Assembly: GCA_958496175.1 (NCBI GenBank)
Contig: OY292275.1
Location: forward strand, 60,589,701 to 60,653,700
Direction of reading: 5' to 3'
Source: Sisyra terminalis
Lineage: Eukaryota > Arthropoda > Insecta > Neuroptera > Sisyridae
Length of the DNA stretch: 64,000 bases
Shown: piece by piece, positions 11,871 through 23,711 of the stretch
Layout of the letters: each line of letters begins with the position of its first letter
How positions within the stretch are numbered: the first letter of the stretch is position 1
Program-made: the position numbers and the translations under genes
Notes under the pieces: generated by a model
Told to the model about the DNA's origin: nothing
Databases searched by the model: none
Seen by the model: only the letters and a program-made list of their open reading frames with translations

Positions 11871-12280
11871 TGATAAAATTAAATCTTTTGAAGCCGTTTT
11901 TTAATAATTTAAACAATTGGTTGATGGAAAAACCAGTACGTATGAGACAGGAAAAGACAAATACGATCATTGGAGTCCTCAGAATTTCAGTTATCATAAT
12001 TTTCCCAAAAGGAAAGTTGGTTATCTTTTGGAACTTATAGTTCCAAGTTTCAATGATTAAAACCTACAGGATTATTATAATTTTTTTCTTTGTATTCTTC
12101 AGAAGTTGTTCCGTCTCACCTTTACTGATTTCAATCAATGATCCACCATCTAGATGACCTGTACTTCCATGAAGAAGTTGAAAATTTGGATCAATTAAAG
12201 AATTGCGGAAAACAATACGATGGAAGCAAATTTGTTCATTTAATCATTTAAAAAAATACGCTTATGTTGAAAAAAATGAT

Positions 12281-12286
12281 TTTATT
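12281..12286 (-). terminator. Poly(A) signal of the secreted-protein gene
   Basis: TTTATT on + (AATAAA on -), about 35 bp past the stop codon. A slightly diverged version lies in the upstream duplicate. Confidence 0.55.
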
Positions 12287-12320
12287 TAATTTATATTTAA
12301 TATTACAATAAATTACAAAC

Positions 12321-12833
12321 TTAAAACTGATTTTTGTCGTCAAATTGTTGGCGTACAATCGGAATTTTATAAATTTTTTGAATGTGACTTGGTCCTTTGT
12401 CTTCATCGCCACTTAAATCATTAAATCGATAATTGGTTGCGTTCATTTTTAATTTGTAACCATTGACGAACAATTTGTACAAACTAGCCTGATTTGGAGT
12501 CAATTCCGGGGATGAACTATTACTGGTGGGTTTCGGCGTGGTTCGATTTGCTGTTTTTTCATGATAGCGAAAAGCTTCGGCTAGTTGAGGGTTGATTTTT
12601 TCCAGAGGCGTATCACCGACTCGAATAAACACGGGAATGTAGCCGTCGCGATGCGGAATTATTTGCAACCCTTTGGGGGCGAGATCGTACGAATTTGCTA
12701 CCGGTAAAGTGTCTGAAAAAAACCGGAGAATAATTTATGATTTTTTTTAAAAAAACCTCGTTTCCAAAATAGGCTTACCGATGTTTAAAAGTTGGTAAAA
12801 TATACCAAGCAGCAAAAGCGTTAATTTTGCCAT
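12321..12833 (-). CDS. Small secreted protein of unknown function, 2 exons
   Basis: Spliced CDS complement(join(12321..12712, 12779..12833)), 447 nt, 148 aa, with one 66-bp GT-AG intron. Residues 1-19 (MAKLTLLLLGIFYQLLNIG) form a clear signal peptide with cleavage likely near the exon junction. The mature protein has a conserved-looking core (GLQIIPHRDGYIPVFIRVGD, then TPLEKINPQLAEAF), a Ser/Thr/Pro/Asn-rich linker, and a charged C-terminus with DLSGDEDKGPSHIQKIYKIP. No cysteines occur in the mature part, so it is not a disulfide-rich peptide. I do not recognise the family. The intact reading frame, splice sites and signal peptide support a real gene. Its 3' end has been tandemly duplicated downstream. 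Confidence 0.8.
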
Positions 12834-13384
12834 GTTTTTCTCCGCGAATCGTACAGTGTTGGCCGTTGAATACGTTAAACCCTAATGAGAGCGCACAGAC
12901 GTTAACGTAAATGCAAACGGTCGACGTTTTATTTCCTTACAAACCCTCGAACGAAAAAAAAATTGTCTTCATCTGTACAACAGCGAACGAACCAAATGAG
13001 AACATTCGGAACTCTTTTTATTTCTCGAGAGCCATTCGCAAGGTTATTTCGTGAAGTGGTGTGGATCGGTGGACTGGTTTATTGAATCACCGCGTGGCGA
13101 AATGATCTCATCTTAAGATTTTCAACAACAAAAAAAAAAATCAAATCTCTTATTGCTCTCTTTCCAGCGATTAACATATTAAATAAAAATCGTTGAATTT
13201 ATTTCCTCACTGCACGCGGATCTTCCAAGCCTTCACCTCGCATCTCTAATTTATTCACGATTTTAATTGATCTTGAAATAGTTACACCAGCACGTAATGC
13301 ATTGCAGGTATATATGAAAGTTGTGTACGATTTCCTCGAAAAAAAAAAGATTCATTTAAAGTGATGGAAAATTGGAAAATGTTT
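12834..13384. other. Upstream region of the secreted-protein gene
   Basis: About 550 bp that should include the promoter and 5' UTR of the gene ending at 12833. It is more mixed in composition than the DNA further right. No definite element was identified. Confidence 0.35.
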
Positions 13385-13573
13385 TTATATGTGAAGGATG
13401 AAACACATTTTCATGCTTATGTGCTCCAGGCGTAAAACTAGTTTTTCATCAATTTCCAATTCATATCCTCGCTCGGATGTAATATCCTCGTGTTTTTGAT
13501 TAAATTCTCTAACGAATGCGACCCTTGAAATTGAACCGTCAACGATATTGTATGTGCAACCCTCCGCATTCAT
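13385..13573 (-). CDS. Hypothetical small ORF, 62 aa
   Basis: ATG at 13573 preceded by an in-frame TGA; the ORF ends at 13385. The product begins MNAEGCTYNIVDGSISRVAF and is well balanced in amino-acid use (acidic and basic residues, few poly-Lys or poly-Phe runs), unlike most chance ORFs here. It has no signal peptide, membrane segment or recognised domain. It could be a single-exon small gene, an exon of a larger gene or chance. Confidence 0.25.
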   Translation of the reverse strand: MNAEGCTYNIVDGSISRVAFVREFNQKHEDITSERGYELEIDEKLVLRLEHISMKMCFILHI

Positions 13574-13910
13574 TCAATCGAATTTGTCTACGAAAATACA
13601 GAGATAAAAATGTATATCGGCGCTAACAAAGTTTGTAAGCTGATAATGTAAAATTCAAATAAACAACTTTTTCCAGTTTTCTACCAATCATTCCCATAAT
13701 TGCCTTTCAATCCAATAAATCGAACATTCAATCTTTTCATTCGGTAAATCCTTTTTAAAGTGTGGATTTCAAAGGATTTTCTGTCCATAATAGTACAAAG
13801 TTTGCAATAAATTCAAGTAAATTCATCAATTAATGGTTTAAGTTCCAAATTATCTGCAAAACATTACAATTGTAATATATAGGTTTTATTAAATAAAAAA
13901 ATATATTTAT

Positions 13911-15695
13911 TAGATTGGGCCAAAAAAACCGACTATTTTTTTTTTTTTTGAAAAGTATATCGAAAATATTGTTCAAGATGACAAAAAAAAATATTGGTAA
14001 GGTTTGAGCCCTTAATATTAATATTAAGAGATCTATCATCTTTAATTTCGATTTTTTATTTGTGCTTTCATTTTTGCGTCAATGCTGCAAAATTATCAAG
14101 GTAAAGAAATTCATCTGCACATATCTATACTAATATATAAAATTCTTACGTCTGTCTGTACATTTCGATTTTGAACCCAATTTTAGGGTAAATATTTGTT
14201 TCAAGAGGCCCTTATTCCAAATTTAACATTTTTAAAATTTTTGTCTGTCTGTCTGTCTGTGTGTCCCGATTTAACTAAAGAACGGAACAACCGAATTTAA
14301 TGAAATTTGGTATTAAGATACAACACAATTTCTCACGGACTATAGGCTACTTATCATTCGAAAAAAATAATAAAAAAAGGTATTTCCTAGGGATGAAAAC
14401 AGAAATTTTTACTTTAGATAGGTGAGTTACATATCATTGGAAAGGTAATTAAAAGTTAGAAAATAATCTGTAAAAATATTTTTAGTTGAACTGATAAAAA
14501 GCACAGTAAATTCAATTTAAAGTTTAAAAAATTGCCTCTTTGAAATATAAACTTTTATATATATATATATAAGACACATAGTTGATGTTAAGAGCGATGT
14601 TAATAGAGATTCCTACTGTATTTCAAAATCTAGACCCTTAACTTCTGTTATTTTAACGCGAGTATTTTGATAAGTTTCGACTTTTTTTAGTCATAATTAA
14701 GACCGACATTATTTATGTATAGATCCTGATTGATTTACGGATTATTTGGTCCACGGTAGGTAAACCTATCGTAGCTATACACAATAGACATACTCTTTTT
14801 AGATATTTATAAATATTTTTTGAAAATTAATAAATTAAATTCGACAAAATAGTGTTTTTAAGGATAATTATGTTTTTCGTAAAAGAAATAAGAAAAATAA
14901 AAATTTCCATATACTACCACTACAAGGAGCAAACCTAAAAAGAAAACAATCAACACCAACGTTACGCAGACGAAGTCGCGGGGATCAGCTAGTATTTATA
15001 TAAAATTAATTCCCTACAAAATACATCTCTTTAAAAATTTTTGTCGGACACGCCGTTTCCGAATATTCATTGATATAATTGTTAGATTTATCTTCTTTAT
15101 TTTGGAATTTTGTAACTAACGAACAAATAAATATATAGAAATGAGCAATATAGATTCTTGAAGGGAATTTAATGCTCTACAAAAAAGGTCTCTTAACGTT
15201 TTTATATACTATCACTTTTTCAAAAGTTATTCAACAATAATTTAATATTTCATTCAACGTTAATTGTGAATAACTTTTGAAAAAGTGATTTTATGTAAAA
15301 ACGTTAAAAGACCTTTTTTGTAGAGCATTAAATTCCCTTCAAGAATCTATATTGTTCATTTCTATATATTTATTTGTTCGTTAGTTACAAAATTCCAAAA
15401 TACAGAAGATAAATCTAAAAATTATATCAATGTTTAAAGCTTGATTATTCGGAAACGGCATGTCTGACAAAAATTTTCAAAGAAACGTTTTTTGTAGGGA
15501 ATTTAATTTTCTATAAATATATGTGCAGATAATTTTTTTTACCTTGATAGTTTGACAGTATTGACGCAAAAATGACAGCACAAATAAAAAATCGAAATTA
15601 AAGATAATAGACCTCTAAATATTAATATTAAGGGCTCAAACCTTCCCGATATTTTTTTTTTTTGTCACCCTGAACAATATTTTAAGCCCAGTCTA
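13911..15695. mobile_element. Fold-back element, TAGATTGGGCC ends (family A)
   Basis: Starts TAGATTGGGCC and ends CCCAGTCTA, flanked on both sides by ATATTTAT (13903-13910 and 15696-15703), a perfect 8-bp target duplication. Two inverted arms of about 450 bp meet near 15240. An 18-bp palindrome CTTAATATTAATATTAAG sits 100 bp inside the left end (14011-14028), with a one-base variant in the right arm (15615-15632). A Helitron interrupts the left arm. No coding capacity, so a non-autonomous DNA transposon. Confidence 0.88.
14124..14992 (+). mobile_element. Non-autonomous Helitron nested in the fold-back element
   Basis: Begins TCTATACTAATATATAAA and ends CGCGGGGATCAGCTAG, the 5'-TC and CTAG-3' termini of Helitrons. 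It is inserted between an A (14123) and a T (14993) with no target duplication. Removing it restores CTGCACATATATTTATA, which is exactly the sequence in the opposite arm of the host fold-back element, so both ends are certain. It contains CTGTCTGTCTGTCTG and no Rep/helicase ORF. Confidence 0.9.
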
Positions 15696-15703
15696 ATATT
15701 TAT

Positions 15704-16129
15704 ACCATAAATTATTCTTAATTTTCATCGCAGAACTTTCCTTGTCCTTTACATTTATTCCGGACTTGTTTCCAAGTATCTTCAGCAACTTCTAAAATAA
15801 AAATGTTATTAATACGGTTATAATTATGAAAAATATAAAGTTACCTTCAAGAAGTATAATGGGCGTCAGAGGAAATCATAAACCATTATTTTTTTTGCGA
15901 TAGGAACTGGTAAAGTCGTGCCATATCTTTCCAGAAGAACAACATTTTGACATCTTCCATGATCGTCTTCAGCGAAAACCAGCAGAAAAGTAGCACAACT
16001 TTTAATTGTTTAAAAGCCAGTTTTTACCTTTGGCGTTGTTGCAACGATTACTGAAACAACAAAAGTAATTAGTTTCAAAGCAATAAGTAACAAGAGATAT
16101 GTAAAAATGGTGCAACAATACACTATTTG
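15704..16129. other. Unannotated spacer
   Basis: AT-rich sequence of mixed composition with no reading frame, RNA gene or repeat that I can support. Confidence 0.3.
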
Positions 16130-17170
16130 ATTGTTTGATTATTATGAAAAATTTATCGAATGCACCCCAAATTTTATATGAGTCTAGTGAAAATGGCTTA
16201 AACTATTTGATATTTTAGGTTTTAAACCAAAAATTTAGTGATTTATTTAAAAAAAATCATGAAAATCGTTAATGGAAAACAGGTTTGCAAGAATTTTGTT
16301 TTTCTAACGTTTTTTTTTTCAAAAATATGAACTTTACTAAAAAAATGTTTGGATCCTGCAGAAAAATGTACGAACTATTCGGCAATAAGGTTTTAAAGTC
16401 AAAAATTTTTCGTCTAATATTAAAAAAAAATCATTAAAGTTGTAAACCACATGTGCGTTTGATAGGACATTGTATTCCAACGATTTTTTCACAAAAATAA
16501 ATCAATTTTACCGAAAACATTTTATAGATCGCTAAAAAGGTAATCGAACTATCCCTCATTAAAGTTTTTAAGTCAAAAATTTATCATCTAACAATAAAAA
16601 AAAAAATCATGAAAATCATAACCCATCTGTGCACCAGATAGAGCATAATTTTCCGACATATTTTTACACAAAAATAAACCAATTTTACCAAAAAAAATGT
16701 ATAGACCTCTAGAAAAATATTTAAACTAATCTGCATTAAAGTTTTTAAGTCAAAAATATCTCATCTAGTAATGAAAAAAAATCCATGAAAATCATGAAAA
16801 TCATGAACCACCTGTAAGCATGACACAATGTTATTTTTTATTGTTTTTTTTTTCATAAAAAAATATCAATTTTACTAAAACTTTCTTACAGATCTTTAGA
16901 AAAATGTTCATACTAATCGGCGATAGGATTTTGAAGTCAAAATTTTCCCTTTAATTACAGAAAAAAAATCGACGAAAATCGCAAATTAAATTCGGATTTA
17001 AGAGACGCCAACTTTTATGCGAGTGTTTTCCAAAAAAAAATATCAAAGACACCACAAATTTTACATAAATCATTGGAAAAATCATTGATCTAATCAGCAT
17101 TTATCGTATTTTGGTAATTTTTTACTAATTAATTATTAAAAAAGGTGATTTTAAAAGTTGGTTACCACCT
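16130..17170. repeat. Degenerate tandem array, unit about 178 bp, 6 units
   Basis: A block of the form ATAAAYCAATTTTACCAAAA followed by AGACCT-TAGAAAAATGT-CGAACTAATCGGCATTAAAGT and AGTCAAAAAT recurs near 16142, 16317, 16490, 16668, 16853 and 17032, spacing 173-185 bp. Units are strongly diverged and non-coding. Confidence 0.75.
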
Positions 17171-17598
17171 ATAATACGATGCTGTGTCTGAGTTCAAATT
17201 TTTCTAAAAAATGGTCCAGAAAGCACTTATCCGGACCAAAAAAAATCCCTTTTCCAACTCCACCCAATTTTCAACTCTTTATTTGGTGTATAAAGATAAA
17301 TAATTGATTTTTTCTATATTTAATTATTGACATTTAGAAATTATAAAAACGTCATAGAAATAACATGTGCGCATGCGAATGTTATTATAGCGGGCCAATT
17401 CAAAATTATTTAAATTTAAATGATTTATTTTTTAAATTAATTTATTTGATAAAAAAACAATTAGAAAAATGTGTCAACGTTAAGATATATGCACCCATTA
17501 TAATATTCCCCATAAATGGAATATTTTCCACCTGAACACCCCGGATACGATGTGATCAGCCAATTCGTTCCAGCCAGATGCACCCCATTAAAATATAA

Positions 17599-17940
17599 TC
17601 AGATATTCTGTCCAACGTGTGAAAATATCTCTCCTCTATAACTATACAGTCGCATAGTCCAACGAATCAATTTCTGTTCAAATGCTATATTAATACCGCA
17701 TGACAACCTAAATTCAATTACCATATTAATTAAAAATCGATAATTTACAAATTGAATATTTTTTATTTTTAAATTCCGCCATTGTTTACAATATTTAAAC
17801 CCCAGTTCATTTGTAATCCATACTTTATCTTTTTCTACTCTTTTGCGTTTAACGTCTTCTATCTTTGTTGTACTCATTAAAACTAATGAACCGCACCGCG
17901 ACCTTACAGTTACGGTGGTAACTAAACATTGTAGCATCAT
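17599..17940 (-). CDS. Hypothetical ORF, 113 aa
   Basis: The longest uninterrupted frame between 13 and 30 kb (ATG at 17940). The segment KRKRVEKDKVWITNELGFKY looks protein-like, but the C-terminal half is compositionally ordinary for AT-rich DNA. No splice-supported extension, signal peptide or known domain. Possibly an eroded gene or a chance ORF. Confidence 0.2.
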   Translation of the reverse strand: MMLQCLVTTVTVRSRCGSLVLMSTTKIEDVKRKRVEKDKVWITNELGFKYCKQWRNLKIKNIQFVNYRFLINMVIEFRLSCGINIAFEQKLIRWTMRLYSYRGEIFSHVGQNI

Positions 17941-18168
17941 GTTGAATTCAACTGTTTTTCAATTGTTTGAAGTGGAAAGACGCTTTCAATCTTTGGAAAA
18001 GTTTTTCGTGGTTTTTTAATGCATTTAAGTGGTGAAAACTAAGAAAAAAGTGTTTAAATGTGCCAGTAGATTGTTTTCATTGTATTGAAGTAAGAAACCA
18101 ATTAGTTTTTACTCTTTTTTTGGGTTTAACCTTGTTTAGATTTTACTTAGTTTTTTCCTGCATTTTAG

Positions 18169-18602
18169 ATGAAATATGCACGCCAGGTTCAATTTGATTG
18201 GAGATGGCATTCGTGTGCAGGTTTTGAGCAGATTTCCGCCGTAATGGGTGAGTGGAATTTAAAAAAGTTAAATATTTATTGGTGATGGTAATTTGGGGTA
18301 AGACATAAGCATGGCATACTAGATCTGCAAATATGAAACCATTCTTTTTTAGGAAATATATTTATTTGCAAGAAAATGGTAAAAAGAAAGATTTTGTATC
18401 GATAGCGACATATGGTCCCTATGTCTATGACAATTTGTATATATTTGTTAAAGATAAAGCGTTGCTTAGCAAATGTGGGTTGTTTGAATGCGAAGAATCA
18501 AGATTGGTGAAGAAGCTAAATGTTGCATTGATTTGGCTGATGAGAGGAAAAATATTGATTTTGTTGACCCTTTTGAAATTCCAATATTTGGTCTTATGTT
18601 GA
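18169..18602 (+). pseudogene. Possible decayed gene with two exons and a frameshift
   Basis: A first segment (18169..18247, MKYARQVQFDWRWHSCAGFE) begins right after a TTTTAG acceptor and ends ATGG/GTGAGT. A second begins at 18353 after TTTTTTAG. In one frame the second segment reads KKKDFVSIATYGPYVYDNLY and continues KDKALLSKCGLFECEESRLVK. After about 18520 the plausible protein continues in another frame as DLADERKNIDFVDPFEIPIF. Spliced in phase, exon 1 runs into a stop within about 22 codons of exon 2. This looks like a pseudogene of an unrecognised family; chance is possible. Confidence 0.3.
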
Positions 18603-18701
18603 CTAGATTTTAATTAATCTGTAGCTACTTGAGCTACAGCTAAAATCTTTATATCAATATCCTTTATATAAAGTTATCTTACAAGAAGAGAGTAGGGTCT
18701 T

Positions 18702-19409
18702 GCGACCATGGATTTAGTTCAAATTTTGTAGGAAGATAGATTTAATTTCCCTGGGATGAAGATATATGGTTATAGGGGGCACTACTCAATATTTTTTATA
18801 GATATTTGCAATTCATTCGTTAAATTCAGTTCTATAGCAAATTATTACTCGTATTGGGTTTCTTCTTTCTATTTTTTGGGGGCTTCTCTTCTCTTTGTGA
18901 GTTTTTGGCATGGAGCCAAAGATTTGGTCTTAGTTTAGCTGGTAACCCCAACTTTGGTTATAGTTTGAGACCATAGATATAGTTCAAATGTTGTAGGAAG
19001 GTAGATTTAATTTCCCTGGGATGAAGATATATGGTTATAGGGGGCACTACTCAATATTTTTTATAGATATTTGCAATTCATTCGTTAAATTCAGTTCTAT
19101 ACCAAATTATTACTCGTATTGGATTTCTTCTTTCTATTTTTTTGGGGGCTTTTCTTCTCTTTGTGAGTTTTTGACATGGAGCCAAAGAGTTGGTTTTAGT
19201 TTAGGTGGTAACCCCCAAGATTTATAAAATACACAGGTGGCCTCATGGTGGCTACGTGATGGATACGTGACGTATCCAGAAGAAATTCATACATATCTTC
19301 AGACTGATCAATTTCAAAATTCTTCGTATGACGTCATTTTTTTTTTCTAATGGAGCAACCTGTGTAATTTACAGACCTTGGGTAACCCCAACTTTGGTTA
19401 TAGTTTCAC
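18702..19409. repeat. Tandem duplication, unit 265 bp, second copy split by a MITE
   Basis: Unit 1 is 18702-18966; unit 2 starts at 18967 and repeats it with few changes (ATGAAGATATATGGTTATAG at 18756 and 19021 marks the period). Unit 2 is interrupted at GGTAACCCC by the small element at 19216-19380 and resumes at 19381. Confidence 0.9.
19216..19380 (+). mobile_element. Small TIR element (CAAGG...CCTTG) with 9-bp duplication, copy 1
   Basis: Begins CAAGATTTATAAAATACACA and ends CTGTGTAATTTACAGACCTTG. Flanked by GGTAACCCC on both sides, a perfect 9-bp target duplication. The paired tandem unit at about 18940 preserves the empty site (a single GGTAACCCC). Non-coding, 165 bp. The 9-bp duplication fits Mutator-like (MULE) or possibly hAT mobilisation. 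Confidence 0.9.
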
Positions 19410-20848
19410 TTGATTATAGCGGTATCACATATATCCGTATTTTTGTATCATTAGTCATCTCCATCAGAGTAGAATTAACGTATAAGTTACACAAGCTATA
19501 GCTTAGCATCCTCTATTTACTGTATTTTAATAATATATAATTATAATCTTATCAAATATATTTAAGTATTTAAGTTTAACCCTATAAATATCCAAAATCA
19601 TATTTGACATTGACATAGAATATCAGGACTTAACAAAGGATTCCATACCTCAAATAGCTTAAAGTCTTATCTAAATCTTATCTTATTCAAATATTCAATA
19701 TAATGCTATTAAGAGCTGAAGGCAACTAAATTATGTTGGCTCCGATTCCAACTTCTTTCTTTCTAAATCTTCCAGGCGTTTGCCCCTATTTGTTACTTTT
19801 TAACGTTATTGACACCAAAAAAAAAAAAAAATTATTGACAAATTAACTAAAAACTTTATTTTTTCAAATCAACCACTGAATGTTGATTTATTTCTAAGCT
19901 CTATAAGCTTTGAAAAGCAATCGATACAATTCTGCGATTATAGTTTTGTATTAGAAAATCAATGTTAATCGTAAATCGTAGGAATTTTAAGGCAGGAAGA
20001 AACTCTTCATAAATTGATTAGAATTTAGATTGAAAAAGGTTTAGACATTACCGTAAATACCAAGGACATTCAATAGAATATTGATGCAAAAATTACGGAA
20101 GATAGAAAGAACTCAACGCCAAAAAGGCTAGTTAATCAATATAATTACTTAAGAAATACGTTTTAAAATCCCTATATTATCAACTAGTTTCCTTTAAAAA
20201 AATATATGGTTTCTTATTTGCAGACTTGATATCCAAATACTTTTCGAATGATAGGTATAATTTTTAATGATTAATTACTGGTAAAATAAGAAATTCTTCA
20301 ATTCCTGTTGGAAACATAGAAATATTTTTTTAAAAAAGCTCTGAAAGTTTATAGAGTAAAACTTTAAAGTGTAATTTTGATAAATGCTTGGAAATTTTCG
20401 TCAGGATTAAGATTTATTGTTAGGTTTGTAATCAAGAATCAAAGCACCTGGTGCGTCGGTTGCTAGGGTTCGTCCAGCTACTTGATCGTAACTAGGTGAA
20501 ATAAAGACCCTGAAACTGCAGTTGCAGTGATAATTAATTTACCTTAATTTACCACATTTTGGTAATCCAAACGTCATAAAAACAATAAAGAAAACTTAAA
20601 ATTTAAAGTACATCTTCCAAAATATTATCATTGGTTTTGAATTTGTTCAAATTCTTTAGGCTTAAAGGCTTTAAAGCCAATCGTATAATATCAGTTATTC
20701 TACGTTTAAAAAATTTCCATTTTCTTAAGATTTTACCATTAAATTTTAACTATAATCGGATCTTACTAACCAGGAACGTATATAGGGGGGGGCTGAGGGG
20801 CTCGCAGTCTTATGTCTCATATAGACAATTTATAAAAGCTATTACTAA
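19410..20848. other. Unannotated AT-rich stretch
   Basis: No supportable gene. At 20771-20800, GGAACGTATATAGGGGGGGG resembles the G-rich starts of some DNA transposons, but no partner end was found. Confidence 0.3.
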
Positions 20849-21119
20849 TATATGCGCCGTTTATTTTGAAAGTGAGTTAAGTCCATTTTAAGAACAATCC
20901 CTATAGTATTATCATTTTTCACCATAGGAACTAAATAAGATACTAAGCAGGACGGAATAATTGACGTTTTTGTTAACAACTAAAATTAAATAAGTAATTT
21001 CTGAAAACTTAGCAGTTAAATAATTGACATACTTTGTTCTAGTTACAAGAAGAAGAATCATCATATAGACCGTCCTTGAAATGGACTTGCACCACTTTCA
21101 AAATAAACGAGGCATATAA
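20849..21119. repeat. Imperfect inverted repeat, about 42-bp arms
   Basis: ATATGCGCCGTTTATTTTGA at about 20850 and its continuation through GTCCATTTTAAG pair with the reverse complement of 21078-21119. The spacer is about 185 bp. Likely a small degraded fold-back element. Confidence 0.6.
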
Positions 21120-21314
21120 TTTTAAGATATAAGGACGTTAAACTATAATAATTATAATATTAATAACAATTTTATGATGGTTACAAACATTTTGTCGGTG
21201 ATAAAAATAGAAAAAATACCTTTTTTTCGCTAATCCAAACTAATAAACGTTTTAATATATTCCTATTTAAGACGTCATAAGTAGGATATTTTATATATAA
21301 TATATTATATTTAT

Positions 21315-22327
21315 TAGACTGATTATAAAAAAGATTTTTTTTTTTACTTAATTATATCGAAAATATTGTTGGGAATGACAAAAAAAAAATCCTGTGAATG
21401 TTTAAGCTCTTAATATTAATATTAAGAGGTGCCGCATCGCAAATTTCGATTTTCCATTTAAATAACATGGGAACAATATTCTCTTGCACTTTGGAATTTT
21501 ATAGCTCACGTTAGTGCCAATATTTCGAAATGACCAAGGTATATTCTTGTAGAAAATTGAACGATCTACAAAAAAGGTCTCGTACAAGTTTTTGATATAT
21601 TTATTCCTTCAAGAGTTATTCGAGGTCAAAGTTGAACTAAAGAGAAATTTTAATATCTTTTTAATTTTTGACGCAATCATCAATTTTATGAGAAAATTTT
21701 ATAGGATATTTTTTGTAGAGCGCTTTTTTTCCTATAACTTATCTTTATAAAAGTTTTTGATATTTTTCACAGGTCCTAAGTTATTTAATTAAAATAAAAA
21801 ATAATTTTTATGTTAAAAATATAATAATTCAGGGAATTTTCAGTTTAATGCAAATAACTTAGGACCTGTGAAAAATATAAAAAACTTTTAAAGAGATAAG
21901 TTATAGAAAAAAAAGTGGTCTACAAAAAATGTCCTATAAAATTTTCTCATAAAATTGACGGTTGCGTCAAAAAATTGAAAAAATATTAAAATTTCTCTTT
22001 AGTTCAACTTTGATCTCGAATAACTTTTGAAGGAATAAATATATCAAAAACTTGTACAAAGACCTTTTTTGTAGATCGTTCAATTTTCTACAAGAATATA
22101 CCTTGGTCATTCCGAAATATTGTCACCAACGTGAGCTATAAAATTCCAAAGTGCAAGAGAATATTGTTCCCCTAGTTATTTAAATGGAAAATCGAAATTT
22201 GCGATGCGGTACCTCTTAATATTAATATTAAGAGCTTAAATTTTCACAGGATTTTTTTTTGTCATTCGCAACAATATTTTCGATATATTTAAGAAAAAAA
22301 AAATCATCATTTTTTTTAATCAGTCTA
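21315..22327. mobile_element. Fold-back element, TAGACTGATT ends (family E), complete copy 1
   Basis: Starts TAGACTGATT, ends AATCAGTCTA, with a perfect 8-bp duplication ATATTTAT (21307-21314 and 22328-22335). Arms of about 480 bp are inverted around an AT-rich loop near 21815. A 22-bp perfect palindrome containing CTTAATATTAATATTAAG lies about 92 bp from each end (21407-21428, 22213-22234). Non-coding; short ORFs across the arms read both ways. Confidence 0.92.
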
Positions 22328-22335
22328 ATATTTAT

Positions 22336-23700
22336 TATACATAATATTTATATATATTTTATATTATAGGTAGGATTTTTGACGATTCCAATTTTTTTCA
22401 AGCCTTATACATTATTTTAATATTTCTGAGCAAATTAAAATTGCGTTAATAACTTTCATTTGGTTAATCATAATAAATTAATTAATGACACTTATATATG
22501 CAACCCGCCGTACATATATGCACAATTGGTTGCCTACCAGTACATATTTGGACACTTGTTAATGTAAGAATTTTAGCCACATATTAGTAATACTCTTATT
22601 TATATTTTTGATTTTTTTATTGCCTTTAACTCCCAATAATATATTTTTAATGCCAAAAATGTCTTAAAATGGGCAATGTATTCTAATGAAACCATGCTTT
22701 TTGTTCGTTTTAATTGGCGAAAAATTTTATTAGATTCGCCTTATCGAAATAAACAATGATAGATAAATAATTTTGATAGATAGAAGGAACAACGCATAAA
22801 AACATAATTAAATTATATGATTTGTCAAATTGCCGACTTACAAGCGAAAAATTTTGAATTTTCTGTCATTGAGAGATTCCATAAATACGAAGCCATATCT
22901 TTATTGTTTTTTTAAAGCCTTTTTATCTAACTGCGTATTTATATGTCCTATCTATAAAAAAATTGCCCATTTTTTTTAAAAATTTTATTAATATTGATAT
23001 AATCCAATCAAATCATTCCTTATCAAACACAGCCTACTATAGTCAATTCAATAAATTTCAAATTAATGCAATATTGTCGACACATTATCAAATTAGACAC
23101 AATAGATGGAAAGAAGAAGAAAGACGAGATACGCAATGTGTCTTTGTTTTTAATTAACATCCATCACGTCGCTCATTAACAAGTTAATTGCTCGAAAGAT
23201 CATCTCTTGTAATGAAACCTATTTATAAACTGGTACACCCTCTCGCCCCACACCCTACCGTCGTACGTACAACCCCCACATTATTGTATTAAATCATTTG
23301 GAAAATAAAGAAAAACTAAAGTTACAACAAGGGATTAACGACACTCTGGCTAGTTTTACGTTACACGTTCCAGACTTGTACATAATTTACATACACTAAT
23401 GCAATTCATTTGAACTAAAGTCTAAAGCTTTTGTATATATATCTTTACACTCGTCTTATAATATATTCAAAGCTTCTACACTTGTTTCAAGCTTGTTATA
23501 TTTGTTTTTAGCATGTTTTTTTTTTTTTGTATGAAACTTGAGAAAAACTTATTCGACAGAACAAATGTTTCACACTATTGTAGTCTGAAGTGAAAATTTG
23601 TAAAGTCATAATTCAAAAATTAAGGATTCAGAGAAGGACAATTAAATTTTGTTTTTTGTAGTCTTATATGTTAAGATAAATAAAGAGTAGGAAAGGAATT
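22336..23700. other. Unannotated stretch
   Basis: No gene supported. 23160-23290 is less AT-rich (ACCCTCTCGCCCCACACCCT) and might be regulatory, but no motif is decisive. Confidence 0.3.
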
Positions 23701-23711
23701 ATTGGATTTAT

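Larger units (their letters stand above)
11311..12432. repeat. Direct tandem duplication, unit about 563 bp
   Basis: Copy 1 (about 11311-11870) and copy 2 (about 11875-12432) align end to end at an offset of 563-564 bp. For example, AAATTAAATCTTTTGAAG occurs in both, and the coding-end block occurs at 11761 and 12324. Copy 2 contains the true 3' end of the secreted-protein gene. Copy 1 carries only its last ~110 coding bases, so the breakpoint is inside the last exon. Confidence 0.9.

Noticed and set aside
18756..19227. Paired ORFs starting MKIYGYRGHYSIFFIDICNS
   Set aside because: Identical starts come from the 265-bp tandem duplication. The second is ended by the inserted small element and there is no sign of constraint.
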